A DNA stretch of 57,287 bases. It comes from Reclinomonas americana ATCC 50394. Lineage: Eukaryota > Jakobida > Jakobea > Jakobida. The notes below the pieces were generated by a model. The model made no database searches and was not told the origin of the DNA. It saw only the letters and a list, made by a program, of their open reading frames with translations. Both the position numbers and the translations under genes were made by a program. The stretch covers positions 30,582-87,868 of the forward strand of contig PS015025.1 in NCBI GenBank assembly GCA_048213135.1, read 5' to 3'. Positions 22,899 to 36,430 of this stretch are shown piece by piece; the first letter of the stretch is position 1, and each line of letters starts with the position of its first letter.

Positions 22899-25800
22899 AT
22901 GAGTCTCGCGCGTGACCTGGTGGACGACATATGCGCCGACTTGACGTTTCGCCTCGAGCAACACGATCGCGAGTTGTGCGTGTGACTCCACCGATACACT
23001 CGTCTCCCTCTTCCACTCTCACGTCTGTGTTCGCGCAGTTCATCGCGACACGCAGGCGGGCGCGATCGCTCTCGCTCACCACCACCTCCTCCTCCATCGT
23101 CGAGTCATCGCGCGCGTCATGCCTCATCGTCACCAAGTGTGTGAAACTCACTGTGCGCGCGCGCGTGTGTGTGTGTGTGTGTTTGCATCTCTCACTCTCG
23201 GTGCACCAATCATGCAGCGAGTCAACCGCGCAGTCTCGACGATGAGCTCTCGCGTCTGCAGTTTGCGTGCGTCTCTCTCCTCTCCCTCTCCTGCTCCTCT
23301 GTACGTGTGTGCTGACAAGAAAGCGACGAACAGCAGTGGCGCTGCAGGCAAGCACGTGCGGTTTCCGATGATGTCTGCCAGTGGCGGTGTGGCGAGCGAT
23401 GCACGCGGCGTCGGTGCCGTGTCGGCGTCGGCGCACCAGCACCCACGAATGCTTCGCGTGTTTGGAGAGGTGGCCGACAAGCTCGAGTTCATTCAGCGAC
23501 GCAAGCGCTTGCTGAGGGAGGAAATGGTGCATGGAGGCTTCGGCTGCGTTCCTGCTTGTTTCTCGTGTTCGCTCACTCTCGCTGCCTGCAACACAGGATG
23601 CTGAGCTGGCGCAGATTGGCGAGTTGCTGCAGCGGCACTACGATGACTCGGTGCAGCGATTGGATGCGTACATGGCATCGCTGCACGACAAGGCGCGAGA
23701 ACTCGAGCACGCGCTGCAGCAGGGCGCAAGCGAGGATCGTATCGGCGGCATTGGTGCGCCCTCCTCTCGCTCGTGTTGTGTGTGCGCGTGTGTTGCATTG
23801 GCTGATGGGTTGCGCAGAGCACACGTTCCGTGCGCTGGTCGCGCAGCCAGTGAGTGAGGTGGCGCCGCCGAAGGAGTTTCGCTTGCTGCAGTCGCTGGAG
23901 ACGCGTGAGAGGCATGCGGAGGCGTTGACGACAAAGAATGCGCTGCTGTCGGACGAACTGGAGCGCACACGACAACAGCTGCGCGGTCTGGAGGCCACAT
24001 CAGCTGATGCGCAGGTGGCCCGGGAGCGTGCGCTGGCCGAGCTGCGTGCATACCAGTCGTTTGTCGGGCTCGGGCAGGAGAGCACCACGAAGCTGCTGCG
24101 CGACAAGGCCGTGGCCGAGGCCGACCTGGAAGCCGTCCGTCTGCAATGCAATCAGTGGAAAGCACAGGCGGAGCAGCTGCAGCAGCGTTTGCAGGTGGCA
24201 CGCGATCAGTACGAAGGCGATGTTCATCGTGTGCGAGCCGACGCGTATGCCTACGCCGAGTCGATGCGGAACAAGCATGAGGTCGAGCTGGCGGAGGTGG
24301 CCACCACCGGCCTCAAGTCGCTCAATCGCTACAAGGCACACATGGAGACCATGCAGCGCGAAATCGAAGTGCTGCGAAAGCAGACGGCGACTGCCGGTTT
24401 GTCAGCGAAGCGTTGCGCCGAGTTGATCGTATCTCACTGGGAGGGGGTTTGTGTGGCATGCGCATCAGCATTCACGGAGGAGCGACTGGGCGAGGAGTAT
24501 CAGAAGATTTTGCGCGAGGTGCGCCTGCAGCATCAGCAGGAGATTGCGTCGCTGACGGCCAGGTGTGTTTTTCTAGGTTGGAGATACTTCTGTGCGATGA
24601 TCTCTCGGTGCTGACTGTGATGTCAGCCATCGCGACGAAATGGGTCGCATGGCCACAGACTGGGAGAAGCGGGTGGTATCCGCTCGCATCGCACAGGAGG
24701 AAGCCATGGAGAACGTACGTGACAACGTGCGTCGACAAGTGCGACTGGCCGAGGAGCGATTCTCGGGTGCGTCTGGCGGCCGCCCTTGCAGCTGCGCCTG
24801 CACGCGCGGTTCTCAATTGTTGTGGTGCAGAGTTGGCACGGCAGCACGAGTTGGAACTCAGGGAACGAGAGCAGCAAGTCGAAGGTGAGTTGAGCGGCCA
24901 TGTGCCCAAGTGCGCTGGCAACTGCGTTGGACCCACTCGCCACATGCGTAGATGCACGTGCCGAGGTACAACGGCTGCGTGCACACACCGCAGAGGTGCA
25001 GTCGGAGCTGCGAAATGAGTTTGAGTATGCGCTGTACAAGGAGCGCGCCAAGCTGCAGCAAACAGGCGGCGCTCAGTCGAGGCCACAGCGCAGTCCGTCA
25101 CCTCCGCCGTCGTTGGCGTCGCAGCCGCTGTCGTCTGCAGCAGCACGCTCATTGCGTCATTCAACATCACGCTCGCCCTCTCCGCCACCACCACCGCCCC
25201 GCTCAGCAGCGCTCTCTGCCCCGTCATACACAACCATGTCAAATTTTTCTGTGGTACGTGCGGTGCACACCAGAGCGAGAGATGTGTTGATAGCTGAATC
25301 GCATTCTCCACCGGTCAGCCGCGTGCACCGTCGCCGCCACCACTACTGCGGACCCTGCTCGCCGGTCACCAACCGTCGCCACCGAGTCCAGCTCGTGAGG
25401 CGCTGCAGACAGAATTGCGAGCCGTGCAGGCGCAACACGAGGCGGATCTGTTGCGCGTCAAGAGCGACTTTGAGCGCATCCTGCGCGAGGTGAGAACTTG
25501 CGTTGCACGGAAAATGCCGAGTGTCCCTCGCTCACTGCTGTGCAGCGTACCGAGGTGCTGACGGGCGATGCACAACGGGTGACCGAGGAGCGAACGGCCG
25601 AGTTTGAGCGACAGCGACGAACCCTCTACGACACTGTGCATCTACTGCAGGCGCAGTCAGAGATGCTGGAGAAGGAGAAGGAGCTCTTGAGTTGCGCGTA
25701 CCCATGGAGTATACCACGTGGCATGACTCTGTTCTGACACTGTGTGCGGGCAGGTATGCGGCTTCACCATCACACACCGGCGGCGCAGCGGTTTGGCGAG

Positions 25801-27575
25801 TTCAGCGCCATTTCCTCGATGACTGGCGGTATGGGTGGCGATCCGACGACGCTTGGTCACTCTGATCGGCGTGGGGGCGCGCACGATACCACGTCGACCA
25901 CGGGAGGCTCCTCGTCGTCGCTGCTCTCGTCTGCCTCCGAGTACGAGAGATTATCGCGCAGTGCGAACGCAGCGGGCGGTCGTCGCCTGCAGCCTGCCGA
26001 GGCTGCTGCCGATGATCCGCGTGACAGTCGCATGGTGTGTGTTTCCTTCCTTCCCTTTCTCCCTCTCTGTTCGTCCTTGGCCGACATGTTGTGGCAAGCA
26101 GCGTCTCTCATCCACAGACCCCATGCCTGCTCGGGAGCGGCAATTGCGACAGGAGGCCGCCGGTGGCCAAGGGTCGGGTGGCAATGATGCCGGTGCCGCA
26201 TCGCGCAGCTCGTCGACCGGCACTGGCTATCGATCCCCACCGTCACGGTCCGTCGCACGCGGTTGTTGTCGTGGCTGTGGGTGTGGTTGCTCATTGTTTG
26301 TTGCTTGTGGTCGCAGAGGTTCGTCGGCGGAGAACGATCGACAGTCGCGAGGAGCGACGAGTCCGGAAGAGTCGCCACGACGCGCTGCACCGAGACCCAT
26401 GCGCTCCCCACCAGAGCATGATCGCGTTGCTGAGCGGTGAACGGCGCACAATCACGTATTGCTCTTCCGTCACTGCATCTTACGTTTTTTCTGTGAGGCA
26501 GTGACAATGGTCGCTACGGCTCCCGAGCGTGGGAGTCATCCACGCTGTCGCAAGCCGAGGTGCGTGGATCTGGAAGTGGACAAAAAGAGACGAATGCTCA
26601 TTGCTTTATTGCAGATGGATCAAATGGTCGACATGCAGGGCAGCAGGAGACGCTCCGGTGACTCGGTCGCCGCGCTGGCAGAGGAGCGTGCGCGGTGAGT
26701 GCAAGTCGCCTGCCGATCGTTCGTGATGCGTGCAACTCACACGTGCCACACAAGAGAGGAAGAGTTTCTGCGGTCGCTCGAGTCCAACCAGTCGGGTCGG
26801 AGGAGTGTCGGCAGTGAAGGCGACGACGTGTCAGCGGCATCCGCTGTGTTGGCCGAGTATGCGGCCAGCAATGCGCGAGAGGCGCTGCAGTCGTCGTTCC
26901 AGTCGTGCGTTTTTTATGTGGCGAAATCGTCTCACCGCGAGTCTGCCTCTTTTTATCACTCATGTGCGCTTGCGTGTGTGTGTGCAGAGTATTGCCCCAA
27001 CGGCCGCTCGGTTCGACGCAACAGCAGTCGGCGAGCCAATGGGACTGGGAGAAGAGTTTGCGCGAGACTACAGAAACAACTGATCGTTGCGACCTTCTAT
27101 CTCCCGAAGCTCACGTGCAGGTGCAGTTGCTGACCGACTTCTCGTGATAGGCATTGTGCACCATCCGGGATCCTCGCTGTCGCGGCGAGTGGCCGACGCT
27201 CTGGCCGATCCCGCGACCCATTCTGTCTCACCCGGGGCACTTTTACCCGACGACTCACTGGCGGTGTCCTCGACCCTGTCGGCTGTCACCACCGACGATC
27301 GCGCAGCCGACGAGGCGATTGCGGCTGGCGCTGCGGCGGCGGCTCGTCGCGAGGCACAACAAGACGCAGCGCCACCACCAGAATCGGCAAGTGGTCGACG
27401 AACGGTGCGTCTATCGGTGTCTATGCCCCTGTCGCTCACTCACGTGCTCACTCACGCCTTCTGGCGACACGCGCAGCCCACATCTGGTCTGCAAAAACCG
27501 CTGACATACCTGGCGGCTCTGGATCGCTACATTAATAAGCATGCGTCGTCGAACGCACGGCAAGGGACGGCATGA
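22899..27575 (+). CDS. Long coiled-coil protein, possibly centrosomal or basal-body
   Basis: Family not identified. It begins MSLARDLVDDICADLTFRLE at 22899, followed by a Ser/Arg/Pro-rich stretch. A dominant coiled coil follows (exons around 23440-25060): ELAQIGELLQRHYDDSVQRL, ELERTRQQLRGLEATSADAQ, EADLEAVRLQCNQWKAQAEQ and EERLGEEYQKILREVRLQHQ. Then come proline-rich SPSPPP segments, another coil (AQHEADLLRVKSDFERILRE and LYDTVHLLQAQSEMLEKEKE), a Ser/Gly-rich C-terminal half, and a last segment RLLVIGIVHHPGSSLSRRVA. Apparent stops near 26440 and 27147 fall in introns: joining 26438 to the exon at about 26504 gives DNGRYGSRAWESSTLSQAE, and a 35-nt GTTGCG intron at 27086-27120 opens the final part to the stop at 27575. 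Another GTTGCG donor is at 25691. Some exon joins near 23120-23330 are uncertain. Confidence 0.6.
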
Positions 27576-27582
27576 GACCGCA

Positions 27583-28520
27583 TCACAAACTTTCACCTAA
27601 TGGACCCTGTTGCTGTAGTTCTTGTTCTTGTTCTTGTCGTTGTCGTCGCCGCTGCTCTTCCGCCTCCCTCTCCCTCTTCTTCTCCACGTACAACTCGGTG
27701 TGTCGTCCAATGTGATCGGTCAGCTCGGCGCGGATCTCACTCGCTCGTCGACACGCCGGAAACGAGGTCAGCACATCGGCCGCCACTGCGTCCGTCTCCA
27801 GATACTGCAGTGCCACATACTCGGCCATGCCCATGCAATGGAAACCACAATCGTAGCCATTCTCCTGCTCCTCACAGTCGAGCCAGTGCAGACCGCCAGA
27901 CAAGTCGGCGTGCTCGGCAAACTTGCTCACGAGTCGCCGTGTCGGTGCTGCATTCATGCGACCCGCCGAATCCGCTGCGTACGCTCGCCGATTGCGACAG
28001 TCGATGAACAAGACACTCCTGCACATCGCAATCAGCGATCATCTCCTATCGATCTGCGCGCACACACATGCACACACACGCACCAGTGCGATCCACCAAC
28101 GCGAGTGACATCGGTGTTGTCGTTCACCGGAACCACTACCAGATCGCGTTTCTCCAGCTGCAGATCCCGACACAACGTCCGCAAGTCGTCGACTGTACGA
28201 TGTGTGTGTGAGAAAGAGAATGCAAGAGAGACAAGTCGATCGCATGACACACACTCGCCTGGTGCCATTGAGAACCAAAACGCCGCCGATGGCTCCAACA
28301 CCAATACTCGACTGTGCCCGTGCAACGTGCCCTCATGCGCCAACAATCTTTCGTGCATTTCTCAGACAGAGAGGCAGAGACAGTGATTGTCGTGGGGAAA
28401 CGCACGCAACACAAAGAAGAGCGTCACGAGGTTATCGCTGGCCCATTGCGGAGGTCGAAGTCGATCCAGATCCTCCGGGAAGATCGTGGCCTCTTCAAAG
28501 CTGAACAACTTGGTGTTCAT
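27583..28520 (-). CDS. SENP8: SENP8/Ulp-family cysteine protease (C48), NEDD8-protease-like
   Basis: Removes NEDD8 or a related modifier from substrates such as cullins. The start at 28520 gives MNTKLFSFEEATIFPEDLDR, then PPQWASDN, matching the DPPSWLND entry of SENP8. It continues as LEPSAAFWFSM, DLVVVPVNDNTDVT, GGSHWSVLFIDCRNR (catalytic His in GSHW) and CEEQENGYDCGFHCMGMAE (catalytic Cys in YDCG, oxyanion Gln in QEN). Introns join in phase, for example SDNLVTLFFVLQMHERLLAH across a GTGCGT donor. A charged tail rich in Glu, Arg and Gln (EKKREREAEEQRRRQRQEQE) extends beyond the catalytic fold and is not part of the core family. Its stop is 7 bp from the stop of the convergent coiled-coil gene. 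It shares a 65-bp divergent promoter with the USP10-like gene. Confidence 0.8.
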
Positions 28521-28585
28521 CTCCCTCACAATCGAAGAGTGAGAGACAGCTTCGCAGGACGCGTGAGGACTTTTGTTGTTTGTGA
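28521..28585. promoter_or_regulatory. 65-bp divergent promoter region between SENP8-like and USP10-like genes
   Basis: The start codons of the two protease genes are back to back across 65 bp. Both genes encode isopeptidases acting on ubiquitin-like modifiers. No obvious core element was recognised. Confidence 0.45.
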
Positions 28586-31209
28586 ATGGCCGCGGAGAGC
28601 AGAAAAGCAGACGTGGTGGTGGTGCTCGCTGGTCTCCCCGACGACGACGACGACGAGGCAGCAGCAAGCGACGAGGCGGTGCGCGTGCAAAGAAGCAAAA
28701 GTGGCCATTTCCGGCCTCACACACTCACACACTCACACCCTTGTGTTGCACAGGAGTTCGTCTTTGGTGTTGCAGTTCCTCCTGCTGCTCCTGCTCCTGC
28801 TCCTCCTGCGCCTGCTCGACCTGCATCATCATCATCATGGTCATCTGTGGCCAATGCGCACACTCCACCTGTGCCTGTGTCACTGCGAGGACGACCAGTG
28901 GCCTTCGCCGAGCATGTCAACACACACAGTGCGTCGGCAGTGGTCGCCGACTCCACTGCTCGTCGTCGCAAGCCACTGCTGTGTGCGTCCTTCTCTCTCT
29001 TTCTCAATCGCGCATTACACAAGCAGAGAGAGACTGACTTCTCCGTTGTTTGACACAGCTTCACTGAGTGAGATTGTGTTGAATGAGTTGCCATTCACCC
29101 CGGCTTGTGGCATGCGCAACGTCGGCAACTCGTGCTTCATGAATGCGCTCATGCAAGCAGTCATTCGCATTCCGTTGTTGCAGCGCGTGTTGCATGCCTT
29201 GCAGCGCTTCTCGTTCCCAGTGGAGGCGCCCGTGTGGCAGTCGCTGTTGCGTCTCTCTCTGTCTCTGTCTCTGTCTCCTTCCCTCCGTCCTTGTCTGATT
29301 GGGAGAGCAGGATCGACATGTACAGCGAGCTGGCCTCGTTTCCGCGCGTGGCTGGCACGCATGTGTTGACTGTGGCGCCGTTCTATACGGCATTGCAGGC
29401 GTCGTCGGGCTTTACCTTTGTGCGAGTGCGTACGAGCGTCGGCTTTCCTGGCGTGTGTGATGGGCTCATGCGCTTTATTGTCGGTGCAGGGCGAGCAGGA
29501 GGATGTACATGAGCTGTGGTGTGCGCTGGCCGATGCGCTGCATCGGGAGTGGGTGGCCATTGAGAAGCACATTGATCAGCAGCAGGCGTCGTCGTCGTCG
29601 TCGTCGTCTTCCAATGTTGCGCCTTCATGCAGTGTCATTCTTCTCTCTCTCTCTCTCTCCAAGAAATAACCACTCCCTTGATTGTTTTCCGGCAGACTGG
29701 CGGTCGTGCACAGCAGAGTGCAGCGTACACATATGTCAAGTTGGCTGCCGATCTGGCTGGCGATGTGCCGCTGGTGGCCAGCTCCGGCTCCGACTCGTCG
29801 TGGGCGGAGGCTGGTGCCAGGAATCGTTCTGCAGGTGTGTATCACGCGCCTCAAGACTCGAGTCACACGCTCAATGTCGGTGCGCGCAGTGGTTCGTCAC
29901 AGCGCGATTCAGGAGTCCATCATCACGACGCTCTTTGGTGGTCGTCTGCGGCACGACGTACTGAGGAAACGCGAGAAAGCCACGGCCAATGTGGAACTGT
30001 TTCTGTGCTTGTCGGTGGATTTGCTGGTGCGTGTCTGCGCGATTGCCCACGATCGATCACAGGCCAGGAACATAACGAGATTGTGTGTGTGTCGTGCGCG
30101 CACAGGACGCACCGCACGCCTCGCTGTCATCGCTCATCGGAGCCTTTTGTTCGCGCGAACGACTCGAGGGCAAGGTCGAGCAGTCGTCGTCCTCGTCGTC
30201 GTCGTCGCCGTCCTCAGCCGCCGCCGATGGTCCTCGGAAAAAGGCACGCTGTTGTTATTCGTCGTCTTGCTCGCGATTGGGAATGAGGCACAAGCTCACT
30301 GCTTGCCATCAGGTGACTGCGTCGCAGTCGACAGTGTTGGATCGACTGCCGCCCGTGCTGGTGGTCCATCTCAAGCGATTCGCGTATTTCCTCGATCCGG
30401 CCACAAAGCGCATGATGGCTCGCAAAGTGTCGCTACCCGTGCGCTTTGACAATGAGGTACGGATCCGTCAGTGATGCCTTTCTCCCTACTCGTCAGCGAT
30501 GCTTACCTTGCGTGCACACACGCAGCTCATCATCGAGTCCGAGTGGCTCGTGCATCGCGGCACCACCAACACTGCGGCGCGCGAGTACGATCTGTTTGGC
30601 GTCGTGCACCATCTCGGCGCGCACTTGCATGCGGGCCACTACGCGTGCGACCTGAGGATCGCCATGCCGGGTCACCAGAGAGACGGCGCCTCCTCGCCGG
30701 CGTCGTCCACCGTCACCACCACAACGACGGCGAGCAGAGCGCCGGCACCGCCACCGTCTGTGACGCCGTCGTCGTTGCGTGTTGTGCCGACGCGAACCGT
30801 GGTTGGCGACGACGACTCGGACGACGAGGATGGTGCCGGTCGACGGCCTCGCCGGCGTCGGCGTCGCGGAAAGCGCGGCAAGCATGCCGACGGCGACGAC
30901 GGCGACGATGGAGAAGAGCCATCACCGCCAAAGAATCAAGCAAAGAAAAAGGCAGAGGCGGTCGAGCAGCCGCAGCGACGGGCTGCCGCCCCCACCGCTT
31001 CCACCACCCCCACTGCAGCCGCAGCAGCAGCAGCAGCAGCGCCGCCACCACCGGTGAGCGCCTCGGTGGAGCGACTCAAGTGGCGCCGCTTCAACGACGC
31101 CGATGTGATTGACGTGCCGGAGAGCGAGGTGTTTGGAGTGGACTCGCAGGCGGCGGCGTACATGTTTATCTTTGTGCGCCGCGATTGCCGCTCCCTGTTT
31201 CCAACATAA
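28586..31209 (+). CDS. USP10: USP10-like ubiquitin carboxyl-terminal hydrolase
   Basis: A deubiquitinase of the USP (C19) family. An N-terminal low-complexity part precedes the Cys box GMRNVGNSCFMNALMQAVIR. Then come QEDVHELWCALADALHREW, and SSWAEAGARNRS joined to IITTLFGGRLRHDVL. That join is the strongest link to USP10, which has WEQVGPRNKTS..ITGIFGG at the same place. It continues with LDRLPPVLVVHLKRFAYFLD, LFGVVHHLGAHLHAGHYACD (catalytic His), WRRFNDADVIDVPESEVFG and YMFIFVRRD. Two introns with GTTGCG donors (29246-29310 and 29616-29695) are needed for these joins. A region of about 135 residues of Ser/Thr/Ala/Asp and basic low complexity separates the His box from the Asn/Asp box. The start at 28586 is the first ATG of an acidic leader and is tentative. 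Confidence 0.75.
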
Positions 31210-31268
31210 ACAGCACCACATAGACTTTATATTAAACATCATCAATCATGCAAAAAATGCAGCACTCG

Positions 31269-32404
31269 TCAGAACGAGGCCGCTGACCCGCACTGACTGT
31301 GCGGCGACTCACGACCTTGGTCGTCACCAATCCAATGCACTCGCCGTCTCCGCGGTGGCGACTGCCGAGCCACCACCGTCACAGGCGGCGAGCCTCCTCC
31401 ACCACTCTCCACCACCTCCACCGGCGGCGGGCTCAGCGAAGACCGATGCTGCGACAGCACCGACGTCACGCCGACCAGAGCCAGCGGCCGCGGCACACTG
31501 CTGCTGCGACTGTGCTCCTCCACAAAACACCCCGGATCGCTATTCGCCTGCGGTCTCCGCAGCTGCGGCAACATCTGCGGCCGATCGCGGTGCGCTTTGT
31601 TGTGCGCCGCGGACACTGGCGAGAACGCACCTGCAGNNNNNNNNNNNNNNNNNNNNCACACACACACAATTCAGAAAGCGCGCACATACACGCAAGGTAC
31701 ATGCGCGTTTTGTAGCGCACCGGCTTCGAGCACCGCAGCCTGTCGCAACAACGTGATTCCTCCCGTGCGAATGAGCGGACGTGTTCGAGCCGGCGAAATC
31801 GAAGTCGTCATCGATGTCGCCGTCGCCCCTGCTGCTGCTGCACCGTCATCGTACACCAAGCTCGGCTGCTTCACCAGCACCTCCGTCACTCGCCGCTCAT
31901 GCTCCGCCGCGCGCACCACCGAATGCCACACATGCGGCGAACCCCCCTGCTGACTCACCACCGCGTTTGTGGGCGACGTGGGCGAGGTCGGCGAGTGCCG
32001 CAACGCCTGCAGTGACACTGCGGTGGCGGTGGGGGACGCAGAAGTCGGCGACGAGCTCGATATCGCAGGCAGGTGCGGAAGTACATGGTAGTGGTGATGA
32101 TGATGGTGGTGGTGATGGTGGACGTGGTGGTGTTGGTGATGATGTGCGTCGAGGGCCACCAGTAGCACTGGTTGTCGCACAGTGACCTGTTGCGCTTGTG
32201 GGGGAGAGGGTAATGAGGGAGCGGGTGGAGCCGGCGGCGGCTGGNNNNNNNNNNNNNNNNNNNNNNNNNNNNNNNNNNNNNNNNNNNNNNNNNNNNNNNN
32301 NNNNNNNNNNNNNNNNNNNNNNNNNNNNNNNNNNNNNNNNNNNNNNNNNNNNNNTGGCGCTTTCCGGCAGCAGCCACCGCCGCCGTGAGCTCTGCACTCG
32401 TCAT
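31269..32404 (-). CDS. His-rich, proline-rich hypothetical protein with RVxW motif
   Basis: I do not recognise a family. The start at 32404 gives MTSAELTAAVAAAGKR, then an N run (32245-32354). After it come polyproline, QPVLLVALDAHHHQHHHVHH and ten further histidines, a Ser/Pro/Thr stretch, and a more ordered stretch with VWHSVVRAAEHERRVTEVLV and ISPARTRPLIRTGGITLLRQ. An intron spanning a 20-N gap follows, and a last exon from about 31620 down to 31269. That exon contains PPRRRRVHWIGDD, a match to the RVx[F/W] phosphatase-1 docking consensus. The stop is 59 bp from the USP10-like stop (convergent). An ATTAAA-like motif in that gap could serve polyadenylation. Confidence 0.5.
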
Positions 32405-32775
32405 GTGTCCTCTTCCTCCTCCACCTCCTCCACCACCAACACGCACGCACACGCAAAGACAGACAGAACGCATAGCAGAGGGCGTTGAGGTGTCCTGCAC
32501 GGTTGACTGGCGACGTTGACAGCAATTTAATTTTGCTCTTGCTCTTCTGGTATTCTCTTGCAGAGAACGAAGGGTTCGCCTTGCAGCTCATCCTTCCTTT
32601 GCCTCTCAGAGAGTGAGAGGTGCTTCTTCTTCTCCTTCGAATTCTTCGATTTTTCTTGTATACGCGTACACACATTACATTCGTACATGCGCGCGCCGCC
32701 ACACGCGCTCCATAAACAACTGCAGATGACGGCATTGCTGTCATCGCGTCTCTTTTTCTCTCGCCTCGTCTTTTT
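32405..32775. other. 371-bp interval upstream of the His-rich gene
   Basis: It should hold the promoter of the minus-strand gene at 31269-32404 and the 3' UTR of the next minus-strand gene. No coding or RNA signal was recognised. Confidence 0.4.
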
Positions 32776-33957
32776 TCAAAACATTTCCGATTGCAACGTC
32801 CACTCGTCGACGACGTCGTCGTTGGCGAAGAAGAATTGTGATGGTGGCGGCGGTGGCACCGTGAATGCAGCAGGCGGAGGCGTCAGTGGATCGACAGAGA
32901 GCGAGGCGCTGTTGTGGAACACGGGCAGCGACGGTAGCGGGTAGAATGGTGGTGACATGGGCACCAGTTGTTGTGCGGAGGGTGTTGAGGGTTCGTGATC
33001 GTACACGAAGCCCGGCGAGAGCGACGATGATCCCCAGCCGTGCTGTAGTGCTGGGGAGCTGTCGCAGCTGGAGCTGACGCCAAAGCTGGCCGGGATGGCC
33101 TCACACGACGCGTAGGCATGATGGAGGGCGGCCGACACAGCTGGTGGCGGCGGTGGCGGCGGCGACGACGCCACGCCCGCGTAGCACGTGGTGGTGGTCG
33201 TCGTCACCACCGGCTTGGACTCCAGAGGGAAGAAGGGCGGCGTCATGGCCACCAGAGGCGCCACAGGGTACGCGTGTTGCCAGTACGGTGCAGGAGCAAC
33301 AACAGCAAAGGTTGTCGTCATCGGCGCTGGCGGTAGAACCATGGATGGAACAACTCCGGTGGACAGCTCAGCAGGCAGCACTAACCAATGCCTGCTGCAC
33401 CTCCACCGGCGAAGAACCAAACAGGGAACTGCCGCAAGACGCCCGATCGCGATCGAACCCCTGCAGCCGACTCCTGCTGCCAATGCCGCCGCCGCGCTTT
33501 CCCTGCCGCTTCTGGTGCACCAGTCGCATGCACTCGCCCTCGTCGCACATGATACGGAAACGCACATTGACGTTGGCAATCATGCGCGTGCGAAACGCGG
33601 CAAACTCAGCAGGCCCGAACCCCGGCACCTCCTGTTATCGAGAGAATCGTCAGCGATCAGAAGGAGGGAGGAAGAAGGGAGGGATGGAGTGCACACACAC
33701 CGATGCCAGGCGATTGCGCAGCACGCTGACGTTGATGCGGTGGCCGACGCCACCGGCCTCGCCTCTTGATTCGGTGAAGCGCGCAGTGAACCATGTGATT
33801 GCCGCGGCCACCTTTGCAGGGTCGGCAGGTGCGCCTGAGCGACTGCTGGCGCGGCGGCTGCGTTTGGGTGCCGGCTCTGCATCGGTCTCACTGTTGCTGC
33901 TGTCGTCGTCGACGTCGACGTCGTCCATCTCACTGAAAAATCGCATCTTGCAGGCCA
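32776..33957 (-). CDS. Hypothetical nuclear-looking protein with proline-rich C-terminus
   Basis: The start at 33957 gives MACKMRFFSEM and an acidic run, then PAPKRSRR, a nuclear-localisation-like basic cluster. A conserved-looking module follows: AAITWFTARFTESRGEAGGV, RINVSVLRNRLAS, then across an intron (33632-33700) EVPGFGPAEFAAFRTRMIAN and NVRFRIMCDEGECMRLVHQK. The order W..., short basic helix, F G ... R, beta-hairpin recalls a winged-helix DNA-binding fold such as RFX, but this is only a resemblance. A second intron, from a GTTCGA donor near 33465 to an AG near 33383, restores the frame into a Pro/Ser/Val-rich tail containing VAMTPPFFPLESKP and VPMSPPFYPLPSLP, a repeated MxPPFxPL motif. 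The stop is at 32776. Confidence 0.5.
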
Positions 33958-34388
33958 TTTTCAAAGCAGTGGAAACACTTCTCTCCACACGAGATTTGAA
34001 AAAAATTGATCGGGGTTGAGGATCCGGCTGTCGGGACCACTTTTGCCGGGTCCGAATTCTAAAAATGGCTGGGATGTTTGTGGAAGGCCCTCGCGCTCGC
34101 GAATCGCTGTGCGGAAAATACATGCTCTTGCACGTGCGGTTTCGAGAGCTGCACATTCTAGTGGGTGTTCAAGGTGGTGGTCAACCTTTGACAGGAAAGA
34201 CAGGATGCGGACTTGTCAACGCAAGTTGATTCAAATTGATATTTTCAACAGTGGCTGTTTGAATTCCGCTCGTGCGCTATTAATGCGCGTTGGGCGTTGC
34301 GGTGTGGTCTGCGTCCGACAAGTCTCCTGGTCGTGGTGCTCCAGAATCTCGAAATTCGTCACCAACACTTATTTATTTATCGCGCTCG
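33958..34388. other. 431-bp intergenic interval, no gene seen
   Basis: It lies between the start of the proline-rich gene and the stop of the FkbM methyltransferase gene, both on the minus strand. Frames here are short and carry no recognisable motif. Confidence 0.4.
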
Positions 34389-36399
<2,011 letters not shown>

Positions 36400-36430
36400 T
36401 GTGTGTGAGTAGAGTAGGTGTTTCCGTCCA
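36400..36430. promoter_or_regulatory. 31-bp divergent region between FkbM and TMEM260-like genes
   Basis: The two start codons point apart across 31 bp (or 79 bp if translation of the TMEM260-like gene begins at 36479). The two transcripts must overlap in their 5' UTRs or share a promoter core. Confidence 0.35.

Noticed and set aside
26400-27147. Separate gene between the coiled-coil gene and SENP8, and stops at 26440 and 27147 as gene ends
   Set aside because: Splicing at 26439 and at 27086-27120 keeps one frame through to 27575, so these are intronic stops of the same gene.
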